Shown here: piece by piece, positions 54,966 to 64,000 of the stretch
Numbering within the stretch: position 1 is the stretch's first letter
Layout of the letters: each line of letters opens with the position of its first letter
NCBI GenBank assembly: GCA_964480915.1
Contig: CAYZRS010000020.1
Coordinates: 1-64,000 of the forward strand
From: CAWGCE01 sp964480915
Lineage (GTDB): Bacteria > Planctomycetota > Planctomycetia > Pirellulales > Pirellulaceae
Reading direction: 5' to 3'
Length of the DNA stretch: 64,000 nucleotides
Made by a program: the position numbers and the translations under genes
Notes under the pieces: generated by a model
The model's input: the letters and a program-made list of their open reading frames with translations, nothing else
Database searches by the model: none
Told to the model about the DNA's origin: nothing

Positions 54966-55979
54966 ATGATGCATCCATACCCTCGCTCCGCATTTCGCTG
55001 TTTAACCATGCCATGGTCGCTATTCCTCTTCGCCACGGTGATGGGACCGGCGGTCAGTCATGGTGAGATCGTGATTTCCGTTGCGGCAGAATCTTTTTCA
55101 GCCCAAGAGGTCATCCGGCTGAAAGACATCGCTCAGATTACGGGCGCTCCCCGCGCATTAGCGAACCAAATCGCCGAACTGGACCTCGTCGAGTTTCCGG
55201 CGACGAGCGAATCGATATCGATTGATCGCGATCATATTCAACTGAGGCTGCTTCTCGGTGTGGTGACGAACGAATCTCTCCGCGTGACGGGAGCCCCGAC
55301 CGTTCAGGTACGACGGGCCGGCCAACGCATTGCCGATGCGCAGATTCTTACCAAAGCGAGCGCGGCCCTGGCCGAGCTCTGGAACGCCGACCCTTCGGCT
55401 GTGAAGGTCCGACTGATGCGGCCGATCAACGAACCGGCTTTGCAAGGAGCTCAGGCGTCCGACCTCGAAATCGTTGTCCCGGCGACCGCTCGGCCCGGCT
55501 CCTTACGAGCCACGCTGCTCGTGCATGAGCAGGGAACCTTGCAGGCCAGCGTCGAACTGCAACTCGATGTCCAATTGTCGGCCGAGTTGCTCGTCGCCAC
55601 GGCCAACCTACCCCGCGGTCACACGCTGGCGGAGAACGATCTGATGATTCGCTGGCAGCCGGTTCGCAAACCGGGAACCGTCCTGACACAGGCAGAGGCG
55701 ATCGGGCAGGTTTTACGCTCTCCGGTAAAGTCGGGACAGGTGATGGAATCGCGGCTTCTGACAACGGCAGCGAACAAGACGGCTGCCCACAAAGTCATCA
55801 AGACTCGGGACATTGTGCGCCTTGTCGGCAAGTCGGACACCCTTTCGGTCACGGTTTCGGACGCCGAGGCGATGCAGTCAGGCGGAATTGGAGATCGCAT
55901 CCGAGTTCGCAATCCATCGTCCAACAAAATCGTTGTCGCCCGCGTCGTTAGCGCTACCCAAGTGGAGATGGAATTGTGA
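54966..55979 (+). CDS. flgA: P-ring assembly chaperone FlgA
   Basis: 337 residues from the ATG at 54966 (others at 54969 and 55008). A signal peptide is present (about 10-33). The C-terminal half contains an SAF domain (NLPRGHTLAENDLMIRWQPV, IGQVLRSPVKSGQVMESRLL) and ends GDRIRVRNPSSNKIVVARVV, the FlgA signature. It helps FlgI form the P ring in the periplasm. The stop overlaps the flgH GTG. Confidence 0.93.
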   Translation: MMHPYPRSAFRCLTMPWSLFLFATVMGPAVSHGEIVISVAAESFSAQEVIRLKDIAQITGAPRALANQIAELDLVEFPATSESISIDRDHIQLRLLLGVVTNESLRVTGAPTVQVRRAGQRIADAQILTKASAALAELWNADPSAVKVRLMRPINEPALQGAQASDLEIVVPATARPGSLRATLLVHEQGTLQASVELQLDVQLSAELLVATANLPRGHTLAENDLMIRWQPVRKPGTVLTQAEAIGQVLRSPVKSGQVMESRLLTTAANKTAAHKVIKTRDIVRLVGKSDTLSVTVSDAEAMQSGGIGDRIRVRNPSSNKIVVARVVSATQVEMEL

Positions 55980-56602
55980 TTCGCAAATCAAGTCTGATGC
56001 TGACAGGCATCCTGCTCTCCGCCGCCCTCGTTCCGTCTGCCGATGCCCAATCCCTTTGGCAGCGCCGTCAGTCTCAGAAAGCGCTTTTGTTTTACGACTC
56101 GCAAGCGCGACAGGTGGGCGATATTTTGACCGTGCTCGTCAATGAGGCGACCGACGTGCAGAACCGAGATGCTCGCGCGATGGACCGCGCCGCAGAATCG
56201 GGCGGCGGATTTTCGCTCAGTGGAGCCCTTGGTGGCGACCTCGGTTCGAAAAACGGCAACGCCACATTCTCGACCGACGCCAATGGCAACGGAAAGTTCG
56301 ATGCGCAATCGAATTACTCAGTAGCGCGCGGATTCACGGACCGCATCACGGTCACCGTCGTCCAACGGTTACCGAACGGGAACCTAGTCATCCGCGGCTT
56401 TCGCAATCATGTGGTGACCGGAGAACGTCGAGCCCTATCCATCAAAGGCGTCGTACGGCCGCTGGACATTCAGGCCGACAACTCGATTGAGTCCCAATAC
56501 ATCGCTAACTTGAAACTGTGTTACGACGGTGACGGCATCGAATCCAAATTCAGCGAAGAAGGTTGGGCGACTCGTGCCTGGAACAAGTATCGACCCTTCT
56601 AG
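55976..56602 (+). CDS. flgH: Flagellar L-ring protein FlgH
   Basis: 208 residues from a GTG start that overlaps the flgA stop. Signal peptide (about 1-24, ending SADAQ), then ARQVGDILTVLVNEATDVQN and RITVTVVQRLPNGNLVIRGF, the FlgH core. There is no lipobox cysteine at the signal cleavage point, although FlgH is normally a lipoprotein. It forms the outer-membrane ring around the rod. Confidence 0.94.
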   Translation: MIRKSSLMLTGILLSAALVPSADAQSLWQRRQSQKALLFYDSQARQVGDILTVLVNEATDVQNRDARAMDRAAESGGGFSLSGALGGDLGSKNGNATFSTDANGNGKFDAQSNYSVARGFTDRITVTVVQRLPNGNLVIRGFRNHVVTGERRALSIKGVVRPLDIQADNSIESQYIANLKLCYDGDGIESKFSEEGWATRAWNKYRPF

Positions 56603-56606
56603 TCCT

Positions 56607-57782
56607 ATGAAACACAACACTCACACTCCACCGAATCGACCCGTGTTCCCATTCTGTCGCACGCCTGCGCGCGTCACTTGGGTCTTGGCGATGGCTCTGC
56701 TCGCATGTTGGCCGAGCAACCTCTGCGCCCAAGTGCGCATCAAGGCAATCACCACAGTCGACGGTGTGCGCATCAATCAACTGACCGGCATGGGCCTGGT
56801 AACGGGACTGAACGGTACGGGTGGTAACAGCCCGATCACGCGTCAGTTTGCTCAGAACTTGATTCAGAACTTTGGCCTCAGAGCCAGTCCGGCTCAGCGA
56901 CTGTTGGCACCGAACGATACCCGGCAAAAGACCGATAACCTTTCGGTCGTTACCGTGACAGCCGAGCTGCCGATCTTTTCCCGTGAAGGATCGCAGATTG
57001 ATCTTACCGTTTCTACATTCGACGATGCGGACAGCCTGCAAGGTGGGACGTTGATGACGACGCCGCTGTTTGGCGTCGACGGTGAAGTCTACGCTGTCGC
57101 TTCCGGACCGATTTCCATTGGCGGCTTTTCGTTTGGCGGAGACGCCGGCAGCGTCCAGAAGAACCATCCGACGACCGGCCGCATTGCTAACGGGGCCACC
57201 GTCGAAAAAATCGTCCCCACAGATTTCGCTCGCGCCGGCTGCGTCCGTTTGCTGCTGAGACATGCCGACTTCGAAACGGCCAAGCGGATCGAAGCGGCCA
57301 TCAATCGATTCTATCCGGGAGTCGCCACCGCCGAAGATGCGGGCGCTGTCAAACTGATCATCCCGATGGAATACGCGCTCAATCCGGTCGCCTTCGTCGG
57401 TGCGGTCCGTTCGCTTACGGTCGAACCCGACATGGCCGCGAGCGTCGTGATCAACGAACGGACGGGGACGGTGGTCATTGGACACCACGTGCGCATCTCT
57501 CCGGTTGCCATCGCACAAGGAAGCCTAGCCGTCATCACCGGCGAGGCGCCACTTGTGTCGCAGCCCAACCCGCTCTCCGATGGGCAAACCGTTGTCGTTC
57601 CGCGGACTTCGATCCAGGTCGAAGAAGAGCGACGACCCGTGTTTGTTATGGGGAATACCACGACCGTCGGCGAACTGGCCGACGCCTTGAATGTACTGGG
57701 AGTCACGTCTCGTGACATCAGCGCCATCTTCCAACAGCTTCACGCAGCTCATGCCTTGCATGCCGATCTGCAATTTCAATAG
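56607..57782 (+). CDS. flgI: Flagellar P-ring protein FlgI
   Basis: 391 residues from the ATG at 56607; longer upstream frames overlap flgH and are unlikely. Signal peptide about 20-48. Conserved VRINQLTGMGLVTGLNGTGG, SREGSQIDLTVSTFDDADSL and VVINERTGTVVIGHHVRISP. It makes the periplasmic P ring. Confidence 0.96.
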   Translation: MKHNTHTPPNRPVFPFCRTPARVTWVLAMALLACWPSNLCAQVRIKAITTVDGVRINQLTGMGLVTGLNGTGGNSPITRQFAQNLIQNFGLRASPAQRLLAPNDTRQKTDNLSVVTVTAELPIFSREGSQIDLTVSTFDDADSLQGGTLMTTPLFGVDGEVYAVASGPISIGGFSFGGDAGSVQKNHPTTGRIANGATVEKIVPTDFARAGCVRLLLRHADFETAKRIEAAINRFYPGVATAEDAGAVKLIIPMEYALNPVAFVGAVRSLTVEPDMAASVVINERTGTVVIGHHVRISPVAIAQGSLAVITGEAPLVSQPNPLSDGQTVVVPRTSIQVEEERRPVFVMGNTTTVGELADALNVLGVTSRDISAIFQQLHAAHALHADLQFQ

Positions 57783-57792
57783 AGAGTCGCCC

Positions 57793-58107
57793 GTGGACAT
57801 TTCGAATCTTTCATCAACGCTGGCCTCGAACTCGGCTGCCGAATCGTTGGCCCACCGATCTCAAGATGCCAAGTCGGTCGCCGAACAAGAAGATATCGGC
57901 AAACAGGTCGAATCGGTCTTCGCTTCCATGCTGATCAAGACGATGCGAGACACGCTGGGCGAAGAGGGTCTCTTTCCCGGTGACAAGTCGGACGCCTTAG
58001 GCGGGCTGTTTGATCAGTACATGGGAGAGCAGATCGTTCAAGGTCGCGGCCTGGGGATTGGTGACTTAGTCGCGAAATACGCCCACCGTGGCAGCGAGGA
58101 GCAGTGA
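57793..58107 (+). CDS. flgJ: FlgJ-like rod-binding protein (single domain)
   Basis: 104 residues from the GTG at 57793. Contains only the rod-binding domain, with VESVFASMLIKTMRDTLGEE and FDQYMGEQIVQGRGLGIGDL. The muramidase domain of enteric FlgJ is absent, as in many non-enteric bacteria, so another enzyme must open the wall. It lies between flgI and flgN. Confidence 0.92.
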   Translation: MDISNLSSTLASNSAAESLAHRSQDAKSVAEQEDIGKQVESVFASMLIKTMRDTLGEEGLFPGDKSDALGGLFDQYMGEQIVQGRGLGIGDLVAKYAHRGSEEQ

Positions 58108-58108
58108 C

Positions 58109-58630
58109 ATGGAAGAAACCATACTTTACCCAAACAACGAACTTGTGCGAACTTGCATCCAACACTTGCAGCAAGAGTTGGCCGCTCTGCACGGGCTGAA
58201 TCGCTCGCTGAGCGCCGTGCGACAAGCGGTCGAGACGCACGACATTGGACGGTTACCCGAACTGATCGAAAAGCAACAAGCCGGCTCGCAACAATTAGAA
58301 CAAGTACGGCGCCAACGTCAGCAATTTCGCACTGCACTCGCCGCCACGCTCCAGGTACCTGACGGACAGGCGACGATCGCCGCTTGGGCCGAGACGCTTT
58401 CCACTTCCGCCAAACATACGGTTTTGAAGATGCGCGATGAGGTTGCCGCGATCGCAGAAGATACGGCCCGCTTGGCACAATCGAACATGGCCGTCGTGTC
58501 GCACGGATTGCAGATTCTGAACGAAGTGCGCAACTGCTTAACCGGCGGCAGCGACAAACCCGATCGTTACCTGGCCACCGGACAGCCAGGTCCAGTCGGT
58601 CCGCAAACGCTCTACAAGACCCGTTTCTAG
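58109..58630 (+). CDS. flgN: Flagellar export chaperone FlgN
   Basis: 173 residues from the ATG at 58109. Helical throughout; the pattern LQQELAALHGLNRSLSAVRQ and the C-terminal AQSNMAVVSHGLQILNEVRN with a tail LYKTRF fits FlgN. It escorts FlgK and FlgL, whose genes follow directly. Sequence conservation is low, so position carries weight. Confidence 0.88.
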   Translation: MEETILYPNNELVRTCIQHLQQELAALHGLNRSLSAVRQAVETHDIGRLPELIEKQQAGSQQLEQVRRQRQQFRTALAATLQVPDGQATIAAWAETLSTSAKHTVLKMRDEVAAIAEDTARLAQSNMAVVSHGLQILNEVRNCLTGGSDKPDRYLATGQPGPVGPQTLYKTRF

Positions 58631-58640
58631 AGGCACCACT

Positions 58641-60608
58641 ATGTTGCATTCATTGAACATCGGGCTGAGCGCCATACGTGCTTCCAAAGTCGGTTTGGAT
58701 GTTGCCGGACACAATATCGCGAACGCGAATACTCCCGGTTACCGTCGACAGATCGCTCATTTTGCCGAACGGCAACCGATCAACCTCTACGGCCTGGAAC
58801 TTGGTACCGGCGTCGACGTAACCCATATCAGCCGCGTCCAATCGGCCATTTTGGATCAAGCCGGCTTTCAGAACGCGAGCGATCTGGAGCAAGTGACCGC
58901 CCAGTTAGACACCGCCCGCGGACTGGAATCGTTGTTCGCACTCGGTCCCGGCAGCTTGTCAGATCAACTCGACAAGTTCTTCAACCAATTGGAATCGCTC
59001 TCTGCCAATCCCCACGACAAAACGGCCCGAGCAACGGTCATTCAGTCGGCCGAGCAATTAACGAGCGCATTGAATCGAGCCAGCGACAACCTCTCATCCA
59101 TGTCGCAAAATTTGTCGGACGACCTCATCACACGTGTCGACCGCATCAACGAACTAACCGCAGAAATCGCCGACCTCAACGACCAAGTGGCCGTCGCCAA
59201 ACGGCAGGGGACCGATGCGAACGAACTCTTGGGGCGCCGGGACGTCGTCGTGGGCGAACTCGCCGGCTACATGGAAGTTCGCGTCGACTACGCCCAGGAT
59301 ATTGTCGTCGCTGGCGGAGGCCACCTGCTCATCGGCCAAGACACCGTTCCCGAATTGGAGGCAGTGCAAACGGAAGAAGGTTGGCAAATCAACGTCAAGG
59401 ATTCAACCGAGCCTCTCGATTTAGGACAAGGTTCTGTTGTCGGCGTGTTGGAATCGATCAACACGACGTTGTCCGAGTACCGCTCTCGCATCGACGAAAT
59501 CAGTCAAGCACTGATCATTGGACTCGATGCCCAGCATGCCCAAGGCGTCGGGCTCGACGGGCCATTTCATTCTTTGTACGGTGCGCGGACTTTAGGAGAT
59601 GGCAACACGTTGTTTAGCCAACTGGAAACGACGTTGCCCATCACTAAAGGAACTTTGACGATCAATCTGGTCGACCAAGTGAGCGGAGATCGGTCCTTGC
59701 ATCAGATCGAGATCGATCCGGCCTTCGATTCGCTGCAAACGGTGGCAGACAAAATCTCGGCGATCAGCAACCTGCACGCGGTCGTCGATAGTGATGCGGG
59801 CGCCTTGTCTTTATCGGCCGAGTCGGGATACCGTTTCGACTTTACCGGTCTACCGGCGACGCATCCGGACAAATCGAACTTTGCCGGGACGGCCAATCCG
59901 GTGATTGGTGGCGTGTATGCCGATTCTACGAACGACTCGCTGAGCTTCACTTTCAATCGTGCCGGCCAAGTCGGAACGACAGAAGATTTGCGACTCGAAG
60001 TCCGCAACTCGAACGGCACCATTGTCGAAACCATCGATGTTGGGCTCGGCTATGCGCCCGACACGCCCATCGAACTTGCCAACGGCCTGACAGTCCAACT
60101 GTCGGTCGGAACGGTCGAAGCAAACGACTCATTCCAGGTCGAAGCGGTCGCGAACGCGGATGAAACAGGATTTTTGGTAGCACTCGGCCTCAATTCCTTT
60201 TTCCATGGCGATAACGCCAACACCATCGCTGTGGCACCGCAGCTACTGCAGTCGGCCGATCACTTAGCGACGTCGCTCTCGGGCGCACCGGGCGATTCGA
60301 CCAACCTAACAGCCATGATCGAGTTGCGAGAATTGCCCATCGCCGCCTTTGGCGCTTTCACCACGGAACAGTTGGTTCAGCAGTTGACCGCCGACATCGG
60401 CAGCGACGTCCAAGCCCTGGAACTGGTCGAAGAGAGTCTCGATTCGGTGAAACAGAACCTTGAGGCGCAACAAGCTGCTTTGACCGGTGTGGATACCGAC
60501 GAAGAGGTCGTTCGCATGTTGCAGTTCCAGCGATCCTACGAAGCGGCAGCGCGGTATTTGACTTCGGTCAACGAGATGACACAAGAATTATTGGCGATCA
60601 TAGGGTAG
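58641..60608 (+). CDS. flgK: Flagellar hook-filament junction protein FlgK
   Basis: 655 residues. N-terminal LDVAGHNIANANTPGYRRQI and C-terminal LQFQRSYEAAARYLTSVNEM are diagnostic. A middle ELTAEIADLNDQVAVAKRQG segment is typical too. Longer than enteric FlgK (about 550) through a central insertion (about 330-500). flgL follows ten bases later. Confidence 0.96.
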   Translation: MLHSLNIGLSAIRASKVGLDVAGHNIANANTPGYRRQIAHFAERQPINLYGLELGTGVDVTHISRVQSAILDQAGFQNASDLEQVTAQLDTARGLESLFALGPGSLSDQLDKFFNQLESLSANPHDKTARATVIQSAEQLTSALNRASDNLSSMSQNLSDDLITRVDRINELTAEIADLNDQVAVAKRQGTDANELLGRRDVVVGELAGYMEVRVDYAQDIVVAGGGHLLIGQDTVPELEAVQTEEGWQINVKDSTEPLDLGQGSVVGVLESINTTLSEYRSRIDEISQALIIGLDAQHAQGVGLDGPFHSLYGARTLGDGNTLFSQLETTLPITKGTLTINLVDQVSGDRSLHQIEIDPAFDSLQTVADKISAISNLHAVVDSDAGALSLSAESGYRFDFTGLPATHPDKSNFAGTANPVIGGVYADSTNDSLSFTFNRAGQVGTTEDLRLEVRNSNGTIVETIDVGLGYAPDTPIELANGLTVQLSVGTVEANDSFQVEAVANADETGFLVALGLNSFFHGDNANTIAVAPQLLQSADHLATSLSGAPGDSTNLTAMIELRELPIAAFGAFTTEQLVQQLTADIGSDVQALELVEESLDSVKQNLEAQQAALTGVDTDEEVVRMLQFQRSYEAAARYLTSVNEMTQELLAIIG

Positions 60609-60618
60609 TACCAACACA

Positions 60619-62049
60619 ATGACGACGCGCGTTAGCACATTGTCGATGACCGCCAGAGCGCTGAATGCTGCGCGGAAACACAACTACAATCTGGCGAAGT
60701 ACCAAGAGCAATTGGTAACCGGGTTGCGCATCAACCGACCATCGGACGACCCGATCGGTACGCGAGCCGTCTTGGCCCATCGCGCCGATGAAAGTCGACT
60801 GGAAGCTGAAATCGGCAATATCCAATCGGCGCGGCTGAAACTGAATTCGAGCGTCACGCGACTTCTCGAGGCCAAAGACATGCTGGTCACGGCCAAGACG
60901 ACAGCACAGCAGTCGGCCTCCTCTTCCGAAGGTCATATCTTGGCTGGCCAGATCGACCAACTGTTCGATCGGTTCTTGCAAGTCACCAACGCCCAAGTGG
61001 GTGACGAATACCTGTTTGGCGGAACGGCCGTCACCACGAAACCGTTCCAAGGCGTGACCGTGAACGGGCAGCAAACGATCACCTACCACGGCACGGAACA
61101 GCGCGAACATATCGTCGTCGGCATCGGTTTGACGGTCGACGCCATCTACCACGGCGAAGAGACGTTTTTGGCCACGGATCGCCAGCCGTCGGAATTCACC
61201 GGTTCGACAGGAGCCCAGCCGGGCATCGGCACGAACAGTGGTACGGGACGGCAAACGCTCAGCGTCACGCACACGAACACCAGCTACGCCGGAACGAGTG
61301 GAATCGTCGCCGGCAGCAGCTCCGACAAGGGCGACACCATCCTCGGGCCGGCCGGCGCTCATCAGCTAGAAGTCATCGACACCAGTGGCGACGGTTCGGC
61401 CGGTACGATCTCGCTGAACGGAGGCCCTCCAGTTGCCTATAGCAACAGCGACACCGATCTTCGCATTGAAGGCACCAACGGAGCGGTCGTCTTCGTCGAC
61501 GCGAGCGCCATCTCGGCCGGATTCAATGGCGTTGTCGACATCACCTCCGACGGCACACTGCAAGTTGACGACGGACCGGCGATTGCCATCGACTTCACCA
61601 ATAATCAAATCGTGACCGATGCCAATGGAACGGTCACGCACGTCGACAGTTCACAAATCACGAGAGCAGGCGAAGATTCCATCCAGCACGTCGGTACTTC
61701 GACAGTCTTCGATGTATTCAATCAACTGAGCGACGACCTGCGAAACGCCGAAGGCCTGTCGGACGTTGAAGTTGAAGAGCGAATTAACGACTCGATCGGT
61801 GAGCTCGACCGTTTCATCGATCATCTGCTGAACATCGTCGGTGAACAATCGACATCACTCGAGAGCTTAGACTCGATCGAAATTCGAAACGAAGATGTAC
61901 AGCTCGAACTGCAACGGGTTATTTCCGACATTGAATCGGCCGATATTGCCGAAGCCATCATCAACCTGCAGACCCAGCAGAACTTGTTGCAGTACACCTA
62001 TTCTGCAACGTCACAGCTCTTTCAAACCAGCCTCCTAAACTACTTATAG
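60619..62049 (+). CDS. flgL: Flagellar hook-filament junction protein FlgL
   Basis: 476 residues. Begins RVSTLSMTARALNAARKHNY and GLRINRPSDDPIGTRAVLAH; the C-terminal LQTQQNLLQYTYSATSQLFQ and TSLLNYL are classic. About 150 residues longer than enteric FlgL owing to a Gly/Ser/Asp-rich beta insert at about 200-350. Together with FlgK it joins hook and filament. No csrA or fliW follows. Confidence 0.95.
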   Translation: MTTRVSTLSMTARALNAARKHNYNLAKYQEQLVTGLRINRPSDDPIGTRAVLAHRADESRLEAEIGNIQSARLKLNSSVTRLLEAKDMLVTAKTTAQQSASSSEGHILAGQIDQLFDRFLQVTNAQVGDEYLFGGTAVTTKPFQGVTVNGQQTITYHGTEQREHIVVGIGLTVDAIYHGEETFLATDRQPSEFTGSTGAQPGIGTNSGTGRQTLSVTHTNTSYAGTSGIVAGSSSDKGDTILGPAGAHQLEVIDTSGDGSAGTISLNGGPPVAYSNSDTDLRIEGTNGAVVFVDASAISAGFNGVVDITSDGTLQVDDGPAIAIDFTNNQIVTDANGTVTHVDSSQITRAGEDSIQHVGTSTVFDVFNQLSDDLRNAEGLSDVEVEERINDSIGELDRFIDHLLNIVGEQSTSLESLDSIEIRNEDVQLELQRVISDIESADIAEAIINLQTQQNLLQYTYSATSQLFQTSLLNYL

Positions 62050-62077
62050 TTTTGAACCCCAGAACGACAACCACGTC

Positions 62078-62497
62078 ATGGATGACAAACCGAACGAAAA
62101 CAACCCATCTGAATCTCGCCACCGCTTCGACGAAGCGGTCCCCAAAGAGCAGGTCGGCCCGCCACCGATCATGACCTATGTGGAATTGTTCGAGCTTGCT
62201 TCGGCGGACGAGCTGGATTCCCAGAGGGTCGAAGCCTGGTTTGCCAGTCGACCAGGGGCACGAGAGCGGCTGCTGAACATTGCCAATTCGACCGGATTGG
62301 GCCTGAGAAACCCGGTGAAGAGAGTGAGTCATGCCATTCGCCTGTTGGGCGCCCGTGGGCTGCGAAAAATGAGCCAACCCTATGCAGAATTTGCCGCGAA
62401 GAATTCTGCGGCCAAGTACCGACGTCTTGATCCGCCAAGCAACGCCCTCCCGAGCGATGTTTCGCCGGTCGACGTCCCCTCCCGTTCCAAAACATAA
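62078..62497 (+). CDS. Short protein with partial HDOD-like motif
   Basis: 139 residues. Residues about 50-100 (WFASRPGARERLLNIANSTG, PVKRVSHAIRLLGARGLRKM) match the N-terminal core of an HDOD domain: compare ALKILRVANSSTYG then SLQHAVVVLGFRALRTL in the HDOD protein at 37850-38710. The rest of the HDOD fold is missing, and both ends are Pro/Ser/Lys-rich and disordered. Position between flgL and motA on the same strand, with 28- and 20-base gaps, suggests co-expression. A partial interaction module is the best reading; a decayed gene is the alternative. Confidence 0.75.
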   Translation: MDDKPNENNPSESRHRFDEAVPKEQVGPPPIMTYVELFELASADELDSQRVEAWFASRPGARERLLNIANSTGLGLRNPVKRVSHAIRLLGARGLRKMSQPYAEFAAKNSAAKYRRLDPPSNALPSDVSPVDVPSRSKT

Positions 62498-62517
62498 GCA
62501 GCTAACCGAGATTCCAA

Positions 62518-63297
62518 ATGGATATTGCAACAATTATTGGACTGATCCTGGGAACGGGACTCGTCCTGACCTCCATCGCGATGGGCGGCGGTGGGTTGAT
62601 GCCGTTCATCGATGTCCCGTCTGGGATGATTGTGTTCGGCGGCGCTATCTCCGCGCTGTTGATTAACTTTCCTCTCGGCACGGTGCTGGGCACCGCCGGC
62701 GTTGTGAAAAACTGCTTCATGACAAAATTGCCAACATCCAATGAAGTGATCGACAAGTTTAAGGACTTGGCAACCATTGCCCGCAAAGATGGGCTACTGG
62801 CCATCGAAAACAGTCTCGAAGACGTGACCGACCCGTTCTTGCTGCGTGGTTTGGAAATGGTCACAGGCGGTTCCGAAAAAGACGATATTCGCGACGTTCT
62901 CGAGACAGAAATCAGCTACATCGCCGAGCGGCATACTTCCGGAAAGAAACTCTTAGAAGCGATGGCGGCCGCAGCACCGGCGTTCGGCATGATCGGGACC
63001 CTGATCGGGCTGGTGCAAATGCTGCGCTCACTTGATGACCCTTCAAAAATTGGTGGCGGTATGGCGACCGCGCTGCTGACGACGCTCTATGGCGCGATGA
63101 CAGCCAACATGTTCTGCTTGCCCTTGGCAGGAAAGTTGGAAGAACGGAACAAGATGGAAATCTTGGTTCGCGAGCTGATGCTCGCGGGCATCCTGTCGCT
63201 CGTCGACGGGCAAACACCACGGTCAGTGCAAGAACGATTGGTCGTCTTCGTTCCGCCTAAAGAGCGGCCGGACGATGATGAGAAGACAGCCGCATAA
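62518..63297 (+). CDS. motA: Flagellar stator protein MotA
   Basis: 259 residues with four membrane helices. Opening ATIIGLILGTGLVLTSIAMG; the motif LEAMAAAAPAFGMIGTLIGL and TALLTTLYGAMTANMFCLPL near the end are the MotA/PomA core. It forms the ion channel and torque arm with MotB. motB follows 48 bases later. Confidence 0.96.
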   Translation: MDIATIIGLILGTGLVLTSIAMGGGGLMPFIDVPSGMIVFGGAISALLINFPLGTVLGTAGVVKNCFMTKLPTSNEVIDKFKDLATIARKDGLLAIENSLEDVTDPFLLRGLEMVTGGSEKDDIRDVLETEISYIAERHTSGKKLLEAMAAAAPAFGMIGTLIGLVQMLRSLDDPSKIGGGMATALLTTLYGAMTANMFCLPLAGKLEERNKMEILVRELMLAGILSLVDGQTPRSVQERLVVFVPPKERPDDDEKTAA

Positions 63298-63345
63298 GGG
63301 CGCCTTTCCTACGCAACGCAGTTTCAACCGAGAAAAAGATGATCC

Positions 63346-64000
63346 ATGGCTCGTGAACCGGCTCCCCCAGAACCCGCTGGCGATATCCCTCCTTGGTTCC
63401 TTACCTATAGCGATGTCATCACGTTGATGATGACCTTCTTCATTCTGCTGCTGACGTTCGCATCCAGTGAGCCCGAAAAATTCGAACGCATGCAGGTTTC
63501 GCTTTACGGCGGGTCCGGCGCCAACGGTCTCGTGTCCGAAGCCGACGGACCGTTAGAAAAGGACTCGCTCGTGGTCCGACAAAGGCCCAAATCAAGCCGC
63601 ATGACCACGCGCGGCTCGACGATGCCGCCCGTTCACACCGAAGACGCTCGGGAATCGGTTGCCAAGGGATTGGAAACCTTGGACAAGTTGGAACACGATC
63701 CGACCGTCGGGCGGTCCATCGAGATTTCACTGTACGCCCTGGTCGACCAAGACAAGCGCATCACCGCCTTGGGAACGACGATGATGGACATGTTCGCGAA
63801 GCAAATTCGGAAGGCGCCCATCTTCATCACGTTCCAAGTCGCCGGGCAAGAACAATTTGCGCTGGCAGTCGCTCTCTGCCACCACCTCGCAGAAACCGCG
63901 CTTGTTCCTTATGGCAGGATGGCCGTTGGCATTCGCACCGACGAACCGGCCAATAAATACGAGGTCAAAATTGTTGTGAAGCGCGACTGGACAACGACGA
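63346..64000 (+). CDS. motB: Flagellar stator protein MotB, truncated by the window
   Basis: From the ATG at 63346 the frame stays open to the window end (218 codons). Membrane helix about 18-38 with the ion-binding aspartate at 23 (PPWFLTYSDVITLMMTFFIL). Next come a linker and the start of an OmpA-like peptidoglycan-binding domain (IFITFQVAGQEQFALAVALC). The family carries protons or sodium; the ion cannot be judged from this part. Confidence 0.95.
   Translation, partial: MAREPAPPEPAGDIPPWFLTYSDVITLMMTFFILLLTFASSEPEKFERMQVSLYGGSGANGLVSEADGPLEKDSLVVRQRPKSSRMTTRGSTMPPVHTEDARESVAKGLETLDKLEHDPTVGRSIEISLYALVDQDKRITALGTTMMDMFAKQIRKAPIFITFQVAGQEQFALAVALCHHLAETALVPYGRMAVGIRTDEPANKYEVKIVVKRDWTTT

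Overview
The window comes from a planctomycete, most likely of the Pirellulales type. The grounds are large Ser/Thr kinases with TPR tails next to an ECF-like sigma factor, a secreted protein whose N-terminus resembles PEP-CTERM/autotransporter-type planctomycete proteins, and a diderm flagellum with P- and L-ring genes. The assignment rests on protein style; no rRNA or other marker is present. Base composition and coding style look even throughout, and I see no insertion sequence, CRISPR array, tRNA or phage gene.

Left part (1-13.2 kb): the start of a secreted protein (minus strand, running off the window), a signalling set (86-aa protein, kinase, sigma factor, second kinase), a large helical-repeat protein with a SEC-C-like N-terminus, ribD, and a secreted metallophosphoesterase.

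Flagellar island (13.6 kb to the end): fliO-P-Q-R-flhB and flagellin 1; flgB-flgC-fliE-F-G-H-I-J-motE-fliL-M-N-flhA-orf68-fliA and a probable lipoprotein; on the minus strand flgE-flgD-fliK; flgM, flagellin 2, fliD, fliS; then flgF-G-A-H-I-J-N-K-L, a mini-HDOD gene, motA and motB (cut by the window end). This is nearly a complete flagellum apart from chemotaxis genes and flhF/flhG. FliM lacks the usual N-terminal CheY-binding peptide.

Regulators sit between the structural blocks: an HDOD-GGDEF protein, a second HDOD protein beside a 2TM-RCK potassium channel, an orphan FixJ-type response regulator, a PilZ protein, FliA, FlgM, and a sigma-54 activator without a receiver domain. The activator ends a four-gene operon that also encodes a membrane STN-TPR protein, a periplasmic coiled-coil/TPR protein and a small helical protein. 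nhaA and sthA are housekeeping insertions in this stretch.

Two promoter classes can be read. Sites with perfect -24/-12 elements (sigma-54) lie before fliK (minus) and before flgF (plus). A repeated motif, GCAAG[G/C]-N14-TCGATA[A/G], lies before flagellin 1, flgM, the response regulator and the HDOD-GGDEF gene; it has the geometry of a FliA (sigma-28) promoter. I infer that the sigma-54 activator drives hook/rod/ring genes, and that FliA, held by FlgM, drives flagellin 1 and several signalling genes. The activator operon is the best candidate for an undescribed control system, possibly one that senses envelope or flagellar assembly without a histidine kinase.
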